DNA of 64,000 nucleotides from JAXGZG01 sp040771825 (GTDB lineage Bacteria; Bacillota; Sulfobacillia; Fermentithermobacillales; Fermentithermobacillaceae): positions 186,001-250,000 of the forward strand of contig JAXGZG010000003.1 in the NCBI GenBank assembly GCA_040771825.1. Reading direction: 5' to 3'. Both the position numbers and the translations under genes were made by a program. This document shows positions 52,076 to 61,366 of this stretch, piece after piece. The notes under the pieces are model-generated. The model saw only the letters and a list, made by a program, of their open reading frames with translations. It was not told the origin of the DNA and did no database searches. The first letter of the stretch is position 1; each line of letters opens with the position of its first letter.

Positions 52076-53875
52076 TCATGCCTGGGCACTTTTCTGGAGA
52101 ATACTCTCTGCAATACCCCTAGCCTTACGCAACGCCCAGACTACCTTGTTCTGACCTCTCAGAAGCTGCATCCTGGTCAGGTGGTACTGACCGCTCCCTG
52201 CTTCCAAGCCAACTAGATCCTCTGCGAAGGCCAGATCGGGTACCGGTTTGGATTCAAGCGCAGGCTCCTGACGGAACTCGTCACCGCGGACATAGTTGAG
52301 GCGAACAACCAGTCTATCTATCTGAGTGAGCGCGTCGTTGATCGCCCTAACTTCCTCTCCCGCAATCCTTTGGCTCGCCAACTCGACCTGTTTGGTTCTA
52401 AGCCTCTTACAGGCATCAGCCAAGGCCTTGGCTTCCTGTTCCGAGGGCTCCAGATCGACCCCAAATTCCCTGGCTAGTCTAGCGTAACCCTTAATCGTCC
52501 CAAGGATCTCTTCTGACGCCAAAGCAAAATCGTAAGGGAGGATGGAAGCATTGGCAAAACGCATTACTGACAGGGCGTATGCCTTAGTGTCCCGAAGCAG
52601 GTTCTGCTTGTCGGCAACGTCGATGGTGTCGTCTTCATGGTGCCATTCGTTGTTGCCGCCTGAGCCTCCTACGTGGTACAGCCCTTTTGCCTTACGGACA
52701 TCTTCAGGAATAGTAGTGAACAACATGTAGAAGCTACCTACTCCCAGGTTAGAGAAGGAGCAATCGCCCGCACGGGGCACTCTTGCGGTGCTGGCATCGG
52801 CGCCAACGGCGTCTTTGATGGCATTTATGCAGAAGCCCTCGAACTCCTTCATGATGGAAATACCCTGGAACGCACCGGCATCCCTGGTGCCGGTAGAGTC
52901 GCAGTTAACATGGGCAATGCAGTTGTCCAGAAGGTCTACAGCAAAAGCGTCAGCATACCAGGTCGAGCCCGCGTACCTCCCGTGAGAGTGGCCACTCCAC
53001 CAAGCGATACGGATCGACCTCCTGAGTCTACCCTCAAACTGCTTGAGGGCCCTGGCAATCTCCAGCAGCGTCGCATTACCGGTAGCGTTGTCACTCACGC
53101 CAACATGCCACGAGTCCAGATGTCCGTGAACCAGAATGAACTTGTCTGGCTCCTCTGTCCCTTTGATTTCCGCTACGAGAACCGAAACCGGCTTCCAGCC
53201 TTCATCGAGTTCTGTGCCAACCTCGACCCGAACAGGACCGGCCATAGCCTTTTCCTTAAGCCACAGACCGTCGGACTTGCTCACAGATGCTATGGGCAAG
53301 TTGGGTTTCCTGGACACGGAGTCCAGGTCAGGCGAGCCCCAAATGTCGGTGCAGATGCCCTCGTGGATCCGTTCTCCCGGAGAGATAAAAACCACCGCGA
53401 CGGCTCCGGCCTTCATGAGATCGGTCACTCTTGCAGGAAGAGGAAGCCCCTCAGTAAGCACGGCCTTACCTCGCACGCTGCTTAGGTCCCCAGTCTTGAT
53501 ACCGGCAAAAACATCGCTGGCCTCTTGGGCATACCCGGTACTAACGTAGACCAAATCCGCAGTCACGCTGCCAGGAGCGGTGGACAAAGACATGGACGGC
53601 GTCTTAGCCTTGAAGGTCCGAGTGTCGGGTTCCATCATCTTGAGTGAAGCTGACCTGGGCAGGCTCACAAGCAAAGTTGGTGTATGTAGCTTGTAGTCGA
53701 TTCCCCATGAGTCGAGTCTCTCGGTGAGAATGCCCATGGCCCGCCTCTCACCCTCACTCCCCGACTCTCTAACGATCCCGCCAAACTGCTCGACCACATC
53801 CCAAGCGTCCTCCACCTGCACTGCAGATAGAAGATCGCTCTCGAGCCGTGAGTCTTCATAGCCTCTTATCTTCAT
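52076..53875 (-). CDS. M28-family peptidase with PA domain and altered active site
   Basis: 599 aa, no obvious signal peptide. N-terminal cap, PA-type insert about residues 100-240 (AVLTEGLPLPARVTDLMKAG), then the M28 fold: first ligands in VHGHLDSWHVGVSDNATGNA (H, D), later NCDSTGTRDAG (D) and EWHHEDDTID (H). The catalytic Glu-Glu pair normally in the WGAEExG turn is replaced by GHSHG in AWWSGHSHGRYAGSTWY. I recall relatives with GHSTG here, so it is probably a subfamily feature rather than damage. C-terminal 130 residues are helical. It is followed by an M20 peptidase gene on the same strand, suggesting peptide use. Confidence 0.83.
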   Translation of the reverse strand: MKIRGYEDSRLESDLLSAVQVEDAWDVVEQFGGIVRESGSEGERRAMGILTERLDSWGIDYKLHTPTLLVSLPRSASLKMMEPDTRTFKAKTPSMSLSTAPGSVTADLVYVSTGYAQEASDVFAGIKTGDLSSVRGKAVLTEGLPLPARVTDLMKAGAVAVVFISPGERIHEGICTDIWGSPDLDSVSRKPNLPIASVSKSDGLWLKEKAMAGPVRVEVGTELDEGWKPVSVLVAEIKGTEEPDKFILVHGHLDSWHVGVSDNATGNATLLEIARALKQFEGRLRRSIRIAWWSGHSHGRYAGSTWYADAFAVDLLDNCIAHVNCDSTGTRDAGAFQGISIMKEFEGFCINAIKDAVGADASTARVPRAGDCSFSNLGVGSFYMLFTTIPEDVRKAKGLYHVGGSGGNNEWHHEDDTIDVADKQNLLRDTKAYALSVMRFANASILPYDFALASEEILGTIKGYARLAREFGVDLEPSEQEAKALADACKRLRTKQVELASQRIAGEEVRAINDALTQIDRLVVRLNYVRGDEFRQEPALESKPVPDLAFAEDLVGLEAGSGQYHLTRMQLLRGQNKVVWALRKARGIAESILQKSAQA

Positions 53876-53899
53876 CTGACTTCCCTCCCCAGAATGTTT

Positions 53900-55309
53900 C
53901 TACTTCACTCTCTCCCCCATTTCCTCCAAATAGTTTGCAATGGTAAGGACCATGGATTTCTCGAAGTCCAAAAGACCGCTAACCACAAAATACTCATTGC
54001 TTGAATGCTGGCGGGAACCGTGGCCGAGGCCGCCAAACACGTAAGGAATCCCTAGAACCCGGTCAAAAAGATAAAACGGCGCCGAGCCGATGTTTATGGG
54101 ATAGACCGTGGGTTCCTTGCCCAGACTTCTGCACGCTCCCACAAGAGCCTGCACAATGGGTTCACCCACGCTGACTTTGCTCCAAGGGTACTTGTTTATT
54201 ACTTTCATCTGAATATCGTCGTATCCCCCATTGTCAAGGTGACCGCGAATGGCCTCCACAACTTTGTCGGGATCCATATTGGGAACGATGCGAACATCCA
54301 TCTTGACGGTGGCTTCGTGAGGAAGCAAGGTCTTTGTGCCAACGCCTGTATAGCCTCCGAATATCCCGTCGATGTTCAGCTGGGGCTCGGTCTGAGCCTG
54401 CAGGTAAAGGTCGGCGCCTTTGAGATTCCACTTGAACTTGCGGGCATTGTTGGCCTCTAGTTCTCGGATAGCGTCGGGCGATTTGGCCAGCGCCTCACAT
54501 AGCTGGATATCCTCGGCAGTGGGCGTTCTTACGTCATCCATGAAACCGTCGATTGTTATGTGTTCGTCGGCGCTGACCATGGTGGACAGAGCGTTCACAA
54601 GGCGCCATACGGGGCTTGCGATCCACACATTATTGCTGCCGTGAATGCCGCGGCCTACAGGGCCGCCCCAATCTCCCCCTCGGGCGGTAAGTTCAAAGTA
54701 TATAAGACCTTTGGTGCCCAGCCTGATCCCTGGCGTCCCTTGCCTATCACACCCAAAGAACGGGAAAAGAACTGCTTCAGCCTGCTTAAGTTCGTGAAGG
54801 TACATCTCGAAGAATCCTGGCAGACTCCTGCTTCCATACTCCTCTTCCCCTTCGACAACGAAGACGAGGTTCAGAGGGAGGCGGCCCTCCACTTCCTTAA
54901 TGGCCCTGAGTACAGCGAAAAATCCTGCCAGAGGCCCCTTTGTGTTGGCAGCTCCTCGGTTTATGACACAGGGCCCGAGCCCATCCCAATCGCGAATCTC
55001 GGCGGCGAAAGGAGGGGAGACCCAGTCAGGCTCGTCTGCGGGCATCACGTCGTACATCCCATATATCATCATTGTGCGAGGGGCACCTTCATGAATGCGG
55101 CCGTACACCACCGGGTGAAAACCGCCGGGGACATCCACCAAACAGGCCTGTCCACCCAGATCTTCGATCCACCCTTTCACCGCCTCTGCGGTCTCCAAGA
55201 TGCCCTCCCCGGTATAGCTGATACTGGGCTGCTTCAGAAAAGCCCGCACTTCCTCAAAGTCGCGCTCGAACCTGGATTCGAGAACGTCAAATATCCTGGC
55301 CTTGTTCAT
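53900..55309 (-). CDS. M20-family metallopeptidase (dipeptidase/deacylase type)
   Basis: 469 aa from the ATG at 55309, with GGAGGGAG upstream; the frame is open 34 codons further. Metal-site motifs: MIYGMYDVMPADEPDWVSPP (H replaced by Y in the usual GHxDV), INRGAANTKGPLAG (D replaced by N), VVEGEEEYGSRSL (E-E) and HGSRQHSSNEYFVV at the end. Closest in layout to PepV/ArgE-like dipeptidases. The Y and N replacements at normally invariant H and D positions are noteworthy, as one metal site may be altered. Gene upstream of and 24 bp from the M28 peptidase; likely one operon. Confidence 0.82.
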   Translation of the reverse strand: MNKARIFDVLESRFERDFEEVRAFLKQPSISYTGEGILETAEAVKGWIEDLGGQACLVDVPGGFHPVVYGRIHEGAPRTMMIYGMYDVMPADEPDWVSPPFAAEIRDWDGLGPCVINRGAANTKGPLAGFFAVLRAIKEVEGRLPLNLVFVVEGEEEYGSRSLPGFFEMYLHELKQAEAVLFPFFGCDRQGTPGIRLGTKGLIYFELTARGGDWGGPVGRGIHGSNNVWIASPVWRLVNALSTMVSADEHITIDGFMDDVRTPTAEDIQLCEALAKSPDAIRELEANNARKFKWNLKGADLYLQAQTEPQLNIDGIFGGYTGVGTKTLLPHEATVKMDVRIVPNMDPDKVVEAIRGHLDNGGYDDIQMKVINKYPWSKVSVGEPIVQALVGACRSLGKEPTVYPINIGSAPFYLFDRVLGIPYVFGGLGHGSRQHSSNEYFVVSGLLDFEKSMVLTIANYLEEMGERVK

Positions 55310-55495
55310 CGAGACTCCCTCCAACCGGCGTTTGGCCGTCCTTGGGCGAGATACTTGCCCCCAAGCCTGACAGCCTTTTTCAGCCAACCTTAGGATATCA
55401 TCCTGGATCACTGTTAACCACGGCCCGCCGGGCCAACTGCCGAAGGAATCTCCCGTTATTGCGACGAAACTTGCTGTGGAGGAGGGACCACGTTC

Positions 55496-56611
55496 ATGCG
55501 CATAGTTGCGGCTGAGGTAATACCGGTTCTGATTCCCAAGAAGACTGCCTTCAAGGTGGCGTACGCTACTCGCACAGCGGCCGTCAGCATCTTTTTGCGG
55601 TTGGTTACTGACAAAGGGTACGTTGGCTGGGGCGAATCCCTGCCCAACCGGGAAGTGACCGGAGAAGAACGGGATGAGGTATATCGGAAGTTGTCAGAAT
55701 GGGCCGCTCGCAATCTCCCTGGAGAAGATCCTTTCGATGCAGAACGTCTTCGTCTCAAGATGGAACTGGATTTGGCGTCCATGCCATCAGCCCGCTGCGC
55801 AGTGGACACAGCTCTTTGGGACCTCCGCGGTCGGGCATTAGGGAAATCTCTCCGTCAATTGCTGGGTAACGCCCAGTCTAGGATCGATGCCAGCTCAAGT
55901 ATCGGGATAAAAGGGCTGGATGAAACGGTTAAGGAAGCCAGAGGATTAATGGACCAAGGCTTCAGGCACATCAAAGTCAAGATTGGGCTGGATCTCGAAA
56001 GCGACGTGGCTCGAGTCAAGGCCATGCGCGATCAACTTGGCGGAGACTGGCATCTTTACCTGGACGCCAATCAAGGCTACACGGCACGCCAAGCCATTGA
56101 GATGGTGACGCGTCTGGCCGACCAAAAAGTGGATCTTGTGGAACAGCCCGTCCCCGCCGCCGACCTTGATTCCTTAACCTCAGTTACTCGCGAGAGTCCC
56201 ATACCCATTTGTGCCGACGAAGCCGTGAAGGATTCCCGAAGCCTAATACCCATACTTGAACGCCGTGCAGCCCATATGATCAACGTGAAACTGCAAAAAT
56301 GCGGGGGCCCGTCTGAAGCGGCGCTCCTAGTGCGCATGGCCGAATCCGCCGGTATGAAAGCCATGATAGGCTGCATGATCGAAAGCCGGGTCGGGATCAC
56401 AGCCGGTCTTTCCGTGGCGCTCGGTTTGGCAAACGTCAACTACGTTGACCTAGACGGTGCTTTCGACTTGGCCGACGACATGGTGACCGCCAATACCGGG
56501 GCTCAATACGCTGAAGGGTACCAGTTCCTGGCTGAAGGGCCGGGCCTCGGACTCACCGTCGACAGCTGCGCTATTGACAGGAACCTAGATAGGGAACTGA
56601 TGGGGACCTGA
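55496..56611 (+). CDS. Enolase-superfamily dipeptide epimerase-like protein
   Basis: 371 aa, MLE subgroup. Catalytic lysine pair region FRHIKVKIGLDLESD (KxK), metal ligands in YLDANQGYT (D), LVEQPVPAADL (E) and ICADEAVKD (D), second base in NVKLQKCGGPSEAA (K), and the DLDGAFDLADDM block typical of L-Ala-D/L-Glu and related dipeptide epimerases. The GCMIESRVGITA loop fits. Divergent from the M20/M28 peptidase operon, consistent with a peptide or murein-peptide salvage role. Confidence 0.87.
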   Translation: MRIVAAEVIPVLIPKKTAFKVAYATRTAAVSIFLRLVTDKGYVGWGESLPNREVTGEERDEVYRKLSEWAARNLPGEDPFDAERLRLKMELDLASMPSARCAVDTALWDLRGRALGKSLRQLLGNAQSRIDASSSIGIKGLDETVKEARGLMDQGFRHIKVKIGLDLESDVARVKAMRDQLGGDWHLYLDANQGYTARQAIEMVTRLADQKVDLVEQPVPAADLDSLTSVTRESPIPICADEAVKDSRSLIPILERRAAHMINVKLQKCGGPSEAALLVRMAESAGMKAMIGCMIESRVGITAGLSVALGLANVNYVDLDGAFDLADDMVTANTGAQYAEGYQFLAEGPGLGLTVDSCAIDRNLDRELMGT

Positions 56612-56664
56612 CTTATGTAGACAAATACCTGGATGAACGGCATATAGCCACTAGTAGCATCAGG

Positions 56665-56687
56665 GCGGGCCCCCCAATACGGCCCGC
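56665..56687. terminator. GC-rich hairpin between convergent genes
   Basis: GCGGGCC (56665-56671) and GGCCCGC (56681-56687) form a perfect 7-bp stem around a 9-nt loop, between the epimerase stop (plus) and the small membrane-protein stop (minus). No T-run follows, so termination is only likely by position. Confidence 0.4.
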
Positions 56688-56716
56688 ATGATCTCGGGCC
56701 TTTGGGGCTTTCTCCG

Positions 56717-57061
56717 CTACCCTCTTGCCCTAAAAGTGACATAGGACGCAGTGGCTAGCATCATGAACATGACTGTCCACAACATGAGGCCTGGGGATTT
56801 CCGCCGACCATATAGATGTGCCGATGGCCAGAAACCCAGAACCGCACCTACCAGACCCCCCCAAATGGCCCACATGAGTTCTGGTCTGCCGGGTGTGAGA
56901 GACTCACTGCAAAGCCAAGCCAGTCCCGCCATCAGCCAATAAGAGCCCGTGGCTGCCACCCAATAGACAGCAACAGCGACAAAAGTTACGGCCCAGAAAA
57001 GAATGGCCAAGAACACCACAATTGCGATCAAGGCGCCTAAGCAATCTTCACCTGAATCCAA
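56717..57061 (-). CDS. Small four-helix membrane protein of the kinase operon
   Basis: 114 aa. Hydrophobic helices at LIAIVVFLAILFWAVTFVAV, YWLMAGLAWLC, LMWAIWGGLVGAVLGF and GLMLWTVMFMMLATASYV. No motif or family recognised. It follows the kinase gene by 36 bp on the same strand and is the last gene of the operon, so it may partner the membrane-anchored kinase. Confidence 0.65.
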   Translation of the reverse strand: MDSGEDCLGALIAIVVFLAILFWAVTFVAVAVYWVAATGSYWLMAGLAWLCSESLTPGRPELMWAIWGGLVGAVLGFWPSAHLYGRRKSPGLMLWTVMFMMLATASYVTFRARG

Positions 57062-57097
57062 TTCGTGACCTCCTCCGACGATAGTGGCTAGCCATGG

Positions 57098-59449
57098 CTA
57101 ATCCCTGCTCCTGAGCCAGAGCCACGTAGACAAGGAAACTGCAAAAGCGGCAATAACGATTCCCGCCGACTTTATGAGATGCAGAAATGGGTACTCTTTA
57201 GCCCTGGTCAGAGCCCATACCGACCCTGCCCGATAAGCAGCGCCTATCGGATAGGTAAACCCAACTCTAGTAAGGAGTAACCGGGTTCCCCCCGCGATTA
57301 GGGCCACAAGTATTGCTCCCAGAAAGACTCGGCCAATGGTCCCCGCTATAGGAAGGACAGCCCCGTACCGAAAAGTCGCGGGACCTTTTTCCAAAACGGT
57401 AAACCCGCCATCCAACTCGATTAAGCCTTCAAACCGGCGAGAAGCCGGGATGCCTAGGCCCGCGTCAAGAGTCAGCCTTGCTACTCCACTGCGGCTATTG
57501 ACAAGCTGATTCGATAGCGCGAGGCCTGCCTCTGCTCCCTTAAGCCGCAGACCGCCAAAAGGCACCCCGCACCCCACCGTAGAGTAAGGTATTGTGACAG
57601 TCCTGGATTTGCCGTAGGCAACCTGCAGCCCGCCGGCCAATTGGGCAAGAGATAACCGAACCCGAACCGGCGGCAGATCGGGATCCAGTAGCCGCAACAC
57701 TGTCTCGAAAGCGGCATACCCGTGGTCAGCCAGGCTTTTTTGGATCTGGATGGCCTTGGTGAGAATCGAATCAAGCCCCCGGTGTCTCATCCACGCGTGT
57801 AGAACCCCTTGAGACCAAAGATCAAACGATCCCTGGTAGCAGACGGGTATCCCTTTTGCCCAGTCTTCGGGGACACCGTAGGTGATGCCAACGATGTCCT
57901 TAGGGGTGAGCGCCTCTAGATTAGGAGCGATCCGATAAGGAAGATCCGGTCTTATCAAGAACCGGAGATTCGCCAGTCTCTCGGCGTCCGGCAAACCCAT
58001 GACACCGGCGATTCCTGCTGCCACCCTTTTGTCCGGTTCCACATAAAGCCTAAGCCAAGCTTCAAATCTAGCAAGAGATTTAGGGGACAGGTGTCGTTCG
58101 GGGTTAGGACTGCCCTCGACATGGGTAAGCCATTCTTCGGCTGACACAGCCTCTTGCCGGTTAACCATTAGAGGGCGCGTGGGGTCGCATATCATAATGG
58201 CTTCAAAGATAGCCTGGTCTGGATCACGTCTTAACCGTTCACGAGTGGCACGCATATCACGTGCCCTGTTTGGGTCTATGCTTCCCACCCAATTCAGAAG
58301 GACGTCACCTTCCATGAGATCCTGCATGGCGGCTTCCTGCTCTCGGTACATAGCGTCAGCGAGACTCGGAAGGTCAACCGGCGAATAAGCGTTGAGCCGA
58401 TAAGGTCTGTTGGCCCGAGGCAGGTCGTAGACGCTATCATCCAGAATTCGCTTTCGGTCACCGTCGGTGGTCTTGCCCTGAAGCCAACGTGTTATCTCAA
58501 CTGAGCCCCACCTGGTATGCCTGTTGCGTATCAGCAGGCCTTGCAAAACTAGGGACAGGCGCTCAGGGATGTTCGCCGGCAACGCAACCTTATTCCCCTG
58601 AAGGTAGAAGTCGAACAGGTCCGGGAGCTCGCACATGTGCAAAGACGTTGTACCCTGAATTAGTTCGACCAGGGTGACTCCCAGAGAGTAGTAGTCGGCG
58701 CTGCGAGTTACGCGCCCACGCTGGGCGGTGGCGTTCTCGTCAACAAATCGGGGAAACGCCTCTGGAGCAGTGTAGTGCCAGGTGCCCCCCAGACGCTGGG
58801 TATCTCGGGACGTATGGGCTCGCTCCAGCACTGACGATACATCAAAGTCGCCCAACACTAGGGTTTCTTTTCCTGCGGCATCTTTCCTGAAGTAAATATT
58901 GGAGGGCTTTATATCCCGGTGAACGATGTCTTTGTCGTGAAGATATGTCAGTCCTGCGTTGACTTGGGGGATAACGCTGTTGGCTATCCATTCCGCTGCC
59001 GCAGTAGTAAGCTTCTGCCCGTTTTTGGTGATGCGATCCGCAAGAGTACCGCCGGAGCAATACTCCTGGACTTCTATGTAAAGACCCGCATACACCATAG
59101 TCCCGAATGTGCGCACGATGTTGGGGTGTTTCAAGTCAGCCAGACGCCCCCACACATCCGGCCTGGGCATGTAGTCTGTGGGAGCAATTTTGACCATTAC
59201 CTCGTATTGGTTTCTGGAGCACAAATACAAACCCGGTCGCTGCGATTCATGAGGAGCCAGCGTCTCCTTGACAATGAACCCGTCAGGCAGGCGGTATCCA
59301 GCCGGCAGAAAGCCTAGAGGCATTACCTGACCGGGGCGCACAGCATTTCCGGATCCGGGCTGTGCCTTGTTAGGCTCTGCAGACCCGGGCGCGGGCACAC
59401 GTTTGGTTTGGTTGGGAGTATCCTTCATACGAACGGTTTTGTCATCCAT
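57098..59449 (-). CDS. Membrane-anchored Ser/Thr protein kinase-like protein
   Basis: 783 aa from the ATG at 59449 (GGAGG 8-9 nt upstream), which overlaps the phosphatase stop by 8 bp. Kinase domain about 55-330: lysine K87 in YEVMVKIAP, HPNIVRTFG, catalytic HRDIKPSN at 177-184, metal site GDFDVSS (D201; DFD instead of DFG) and GGTWHYTAPEAF. A glycine-rich loop is not recognisable. Residues about 340-560 are helical and unknown, about 590-690 look beta-rich, and two or three membrane helices close the protein (VFLGAILVALIAGGTRLLL; IVIAAFAVSLSTWLWL). Likely phosphorylates partners read by the FHA protein of the same operon and reversed by the PP2C. Confidence 0.88.
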   Translation of the reverse strand: MDDKTVRMKDTPNQTKRVPAPGSAEPNKAQPGSGNAVRPGQVMPLGFLPAGYRLPDGFIVKETLAPHESQRPGLYLCSRNQYEVMVKIAPTDYMPRPDVWGRLADLKHPNIVRTFGTMVYAGLYIEVQEYCSGGTLADRITKNGQKLTTAAAEWIANSVIPQVNAGLTYLHDKDIVHRDIKPSNIYFRKDAAGKETLVLGDFDVSSVLERAHTSRDTQRLGGTWHYTAPEAFPRFVDENATAQRGRVTRSADYYSLGVTLVELIQGTTSLHMCELPDLFDFYLQGNKVALPANIPERLSLVLQGLLIRNRHTRWGSVEITRWLQGKTTDGDRKRILDDSVYDLPRANRPYRLNAYSPVDLPSLADAMYREQEAAMQDLMEGDVLLNWVGSIDPNRARDMRATRERLRRDPDQAIFEAIMICDPTRPLMVNRQEAVSAEEWLTHVEGSPNPERHLSPKSLARFEAWLRLYVEPDKRVAAGIAGVMGLPDAERLANLRFLIRPDLPYRIAPNLEALTPKDIVGITYGVPEDWAKGIPVCYQGSFDLWSQGVLHAWMRHRGLDSILTKAIQIQKSLADHGYAAFETVLRLLDPDLPPVRVRLSLAQLAGGLQVAYGKSRTVTIPYSTVGCGVPFGGLRLKGAEAGLALSNQLVNSRSGVARLTLDAGLGIPASRRFEGLIELDGGFTVLEKGPATFRYGAVLPIAGTIGRVFLGAILVALIAGGTRLLLTRVGFTYPIGAAYRAGSVWALTRAKEYPFLHLIKSAGIVIAAFAVSLSTWLWLRSRD

Positions 59450-60266
59450 GGGCTCTGCCTCCATCATCGATGTCAACAACGACTAGAGTTGCATTGTCTT
59501 CTCCATCCACAAGAGCGCTCTGATTGACAAGACTTTCCACCAGCTCTCCAATATCGCCTTGATAGGACAGCGACTCCCGGATCTGTTCGCGACTGAGCCC
59601 CCTTCCTACTCCGTGCCACCCGTCAGAGCAAATCATGAAGCGATCCCCTAAAGCCCAGGATTCCTCGGAGCCGATCTCCACTTCGGACTCGAGGCTAACC
59701 CCTAGAGAGCGAGTTAGGCCCAGTTGCCCGGGGTCAAGCAACGCTTGTTCGGTGATCCTGCCTGAGGCTAGGTCGGCTCCAACCAGGGTGTGGTCAACGG
59801 TGAGTGAGCGGACAAATCGGCTAGAGGCCCGGAGTACCCGGCTGTCTCCTGCGTGGAACACAACCAGTGCGTCGGGCGGCATCAAGACTACTCCGGCTAG
59901 TGTTGTGCCGGCTTCCTGGTGCCCCTCCTTCTCAGAGAGGGCCCAGGATAGCCTGACCTGAGTCTCTGAAAGGTACTGCCTCATACGGTCTGCAAGATGA
60001 GCTCTGGTCCAGCCGGCATGCTTTTCACTAAAGAACAACGAATGAAGAATCTCCAGAGCCGTGCGGCTGGCGTAGGCACCTCCTGCATAACCACCCATGC
60101 CATCCGCCACGGTGGCGAGGAGACCATAGTTGTGGAAGAAATCCGCGCTACAGTCGAAGGTTAGGGAGACCATCGCTCCTTGTTCCACACAACGTCCAAT
60201 GCCATAATAGTCATCGTTTTCCGGTCTAGACGCCCTATGGCTTAACCCGGCAACACGAATGCGCAT
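59442..60266 (-). CDS. PP2C-family protein phosphatase
   Basis: 274 aa. PPM motifs: RPENDDYYGIG (metal), LLATVADGMGGYAGGAYAS (D-G metal motif), AGTTLAGVVL, VVFHAGDSRVLRAS, RFMICSDGWHGVG and VDGEDNATLVVVDID. A Mn/Mg-dependent Ser/Thr phosphatase. Overlaps the FHA gene upstream by 32 bp and the kinase gene downstream by 8 bp, so kinase, phosphatase and phosphopeptide reader are co-expressed. Confidence 0.93.
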   Translation of the reverse strand: MRIRVAGLSHRASRPENDDYYGIGRCVEQGAMVSLTFDCSADFFHNYGLLATVADGMGGYAGGAYASRTALEILHSLFFSEKHAGWTRAHLADRMRQYLSETQVRLSWALSEKEGHQEAGTTLAGVVLMPPDALVVFHAGDSRVLRASSRFVRSLTVDHTLVGADLASGRITEQALLDPGQLGLTRSLGVSLESEVEIGSEESWALGDRFMICSDGWHGVGRGLSREQIRESLSYQGDIGELVESLVNQSALVDGEDNATLVVVDIDDGGRAHG

Positions 60267-60717
60267 CTCGTTCCTCCCTTAGCACTACGCGAAAAGGCGT
60301 CATTGAAATTACCAGGCTGGCGCCGTCACAAATAGCGACTTCCTCTCGGTCCACATACCTGCATCCGTTCACCTCAATATAGTTGGTCTCACCTACATGC
60401 TGGACGAACCACTCTTCCCCGCGCTTTAGGAAACGAGCGTGCCTGCCGGAAATGTACTCAAGGTTCGGCACACCTTCTAGCACAACATCTGCTTTGTCTG
60501 TGCGTCCTACGACTTGACCGTCCGAAACTGTGAATGAGACCTCGGGGTTATCGCAAAGCTCCAGCACGCAGAAGGAAGCGTCCTGCCTTTTGGCCTCCAA
60601 GGGCACGGTTGAAAGATCCGCGTCACCGCAAGACTCACAGAACGGGCTGTATCGAGAGTTTTCAGCACCGCATATAGGACAGTATTTGACCAGAGAATCA
60701 CCGGCGAGGCCGCTCAT
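60235..60717 (-). CDS. Zinc-ribbon/FHA-domain protein
   Basis: 160 aa from the ATG at 60717. N-terminal zinc ribbon C13-x2-C16 and C27-x2-C30 (YCPICGAEN, FCESCGD), then an FHA domain about 50-148 with GRTDKADVVL, the phosphothreonine-binding YISGRHARF (S90, R92, H93) and TNYIEVNG. It should read kinase products. A Cys pair near the C-terminus (SCCRVKP) is unexplained. Overlaps the radical SAM gene by 20 bp and the PP2C gene by 32 bp. Confidence 0.9.
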   Translation of the reverse strand: MSGLAGDSLVKYCPICGAENSRYSPFCESCGDADLSTVPLEAKRQDASFCVLELCDNPEVSFTVSDGQVVGRTDKADVVLEGVPNLEYISGRHARFLKRGEEWFVQHVGETNYIEVNGCRYVDREEVAICDGASLVISMTPFRVVLREERDAHSCCRVKP

Positions 60718-61366
60718 CTTGCACCATCTCCAATCCGCGTTCAAGAAGAAGTCTCCTGAGCCTTTCCAAATCCCCCCGTCCCGGGATCCCTATTAGGCGG
60801 TACTTTGTAGGCGATAGCATCTGAAGGGATACATGCCGGGCGTGGGGCATTTTTGCGTCTTCTACCCCAGCGTAACGTCGAGAGCCGGGAGTAAGCAGGT
60901 GCACTCTTTGGTTGTCTGAACCGCGCCAAATGAGGGTGTTGGGCTCGCCTTCTAGGTACGGGCCGTCTACAAGAATGTCTATGATGGACAGCAAGTCCCT
61001 CCAAGCAGGGGGGCCGACCCGAAGTTCTTCAATCCTGTATCCCGTGTATACCAAAACCTCCACGGGGATGCGTTCCCGCAGCCGCGTCACAAGGCTTGCC
61101 ACTGCTTCGGCCTGCTCAAAGGGTTCCCCGCCCGTGACGGTCAGGCCCCGGGCGGTGCTAAGTGGGCCTTCAAGCATGTTGACGACGTCGTCAATGAGAG
61201 CCGGCTCTTCTCCCGGCTTCCAAAGTTCCGGCGCGATGCACCCTGGGCATTGCCGGGTACAGCCTCTGACCCAGATAGCCACCCGCTGGCCCGGGCCTAA
61301 TCCTTCGACCTCCCCTGCATATCCGTCAAAGTCTATGTACTCAGGTGAGGGTCCATTGAATCTCAT
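60698..61366 (-). CDS. NrdG-like radical SAM protein
   Basis: 222 aa from the ATG at 61366, with GGGAGGG 8 nt upstream. Radical SAM cluster C36-x3-C40-x2-C43 in VRGCTRQCPGC, SAM motif LTVTGGEPFEQAEAVA, and ILVDGPYLEGE typical of NrdG/PflA-like activases. No anaerobic ribonucleotide reductase or glycyl-radical enzyme gene is in the window. Its place between the AAA+ ATPase gene and the FHA gene, with overlaps on both sides, argues that it modifies or activates a component of this system. Part of the C-terminus (MPHARHVSLQMLSPTKYRL) is outside the core. Confidence 0.85.
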   Translation of the reverse strand: MRFNGPSPEYIDFDGYAGEVEGLGPGQRVAIWVRGCTRQCPGCIAPELWKPGEEPALIDDVVNMLEGPLSTARGLTVTGGEPFEQAEAVASLVTRLRERIPVEVLVYTGYRIEELRVGPPAWRDLLSIIDILVDGPYLEGEPNTLIWRGSDNQRVHLLTPGSRRYAGVEDAKMPHARHVSLQMLSPTKYRLIGIPGRGDLERLRRLLLERGLEMVQDERPRR

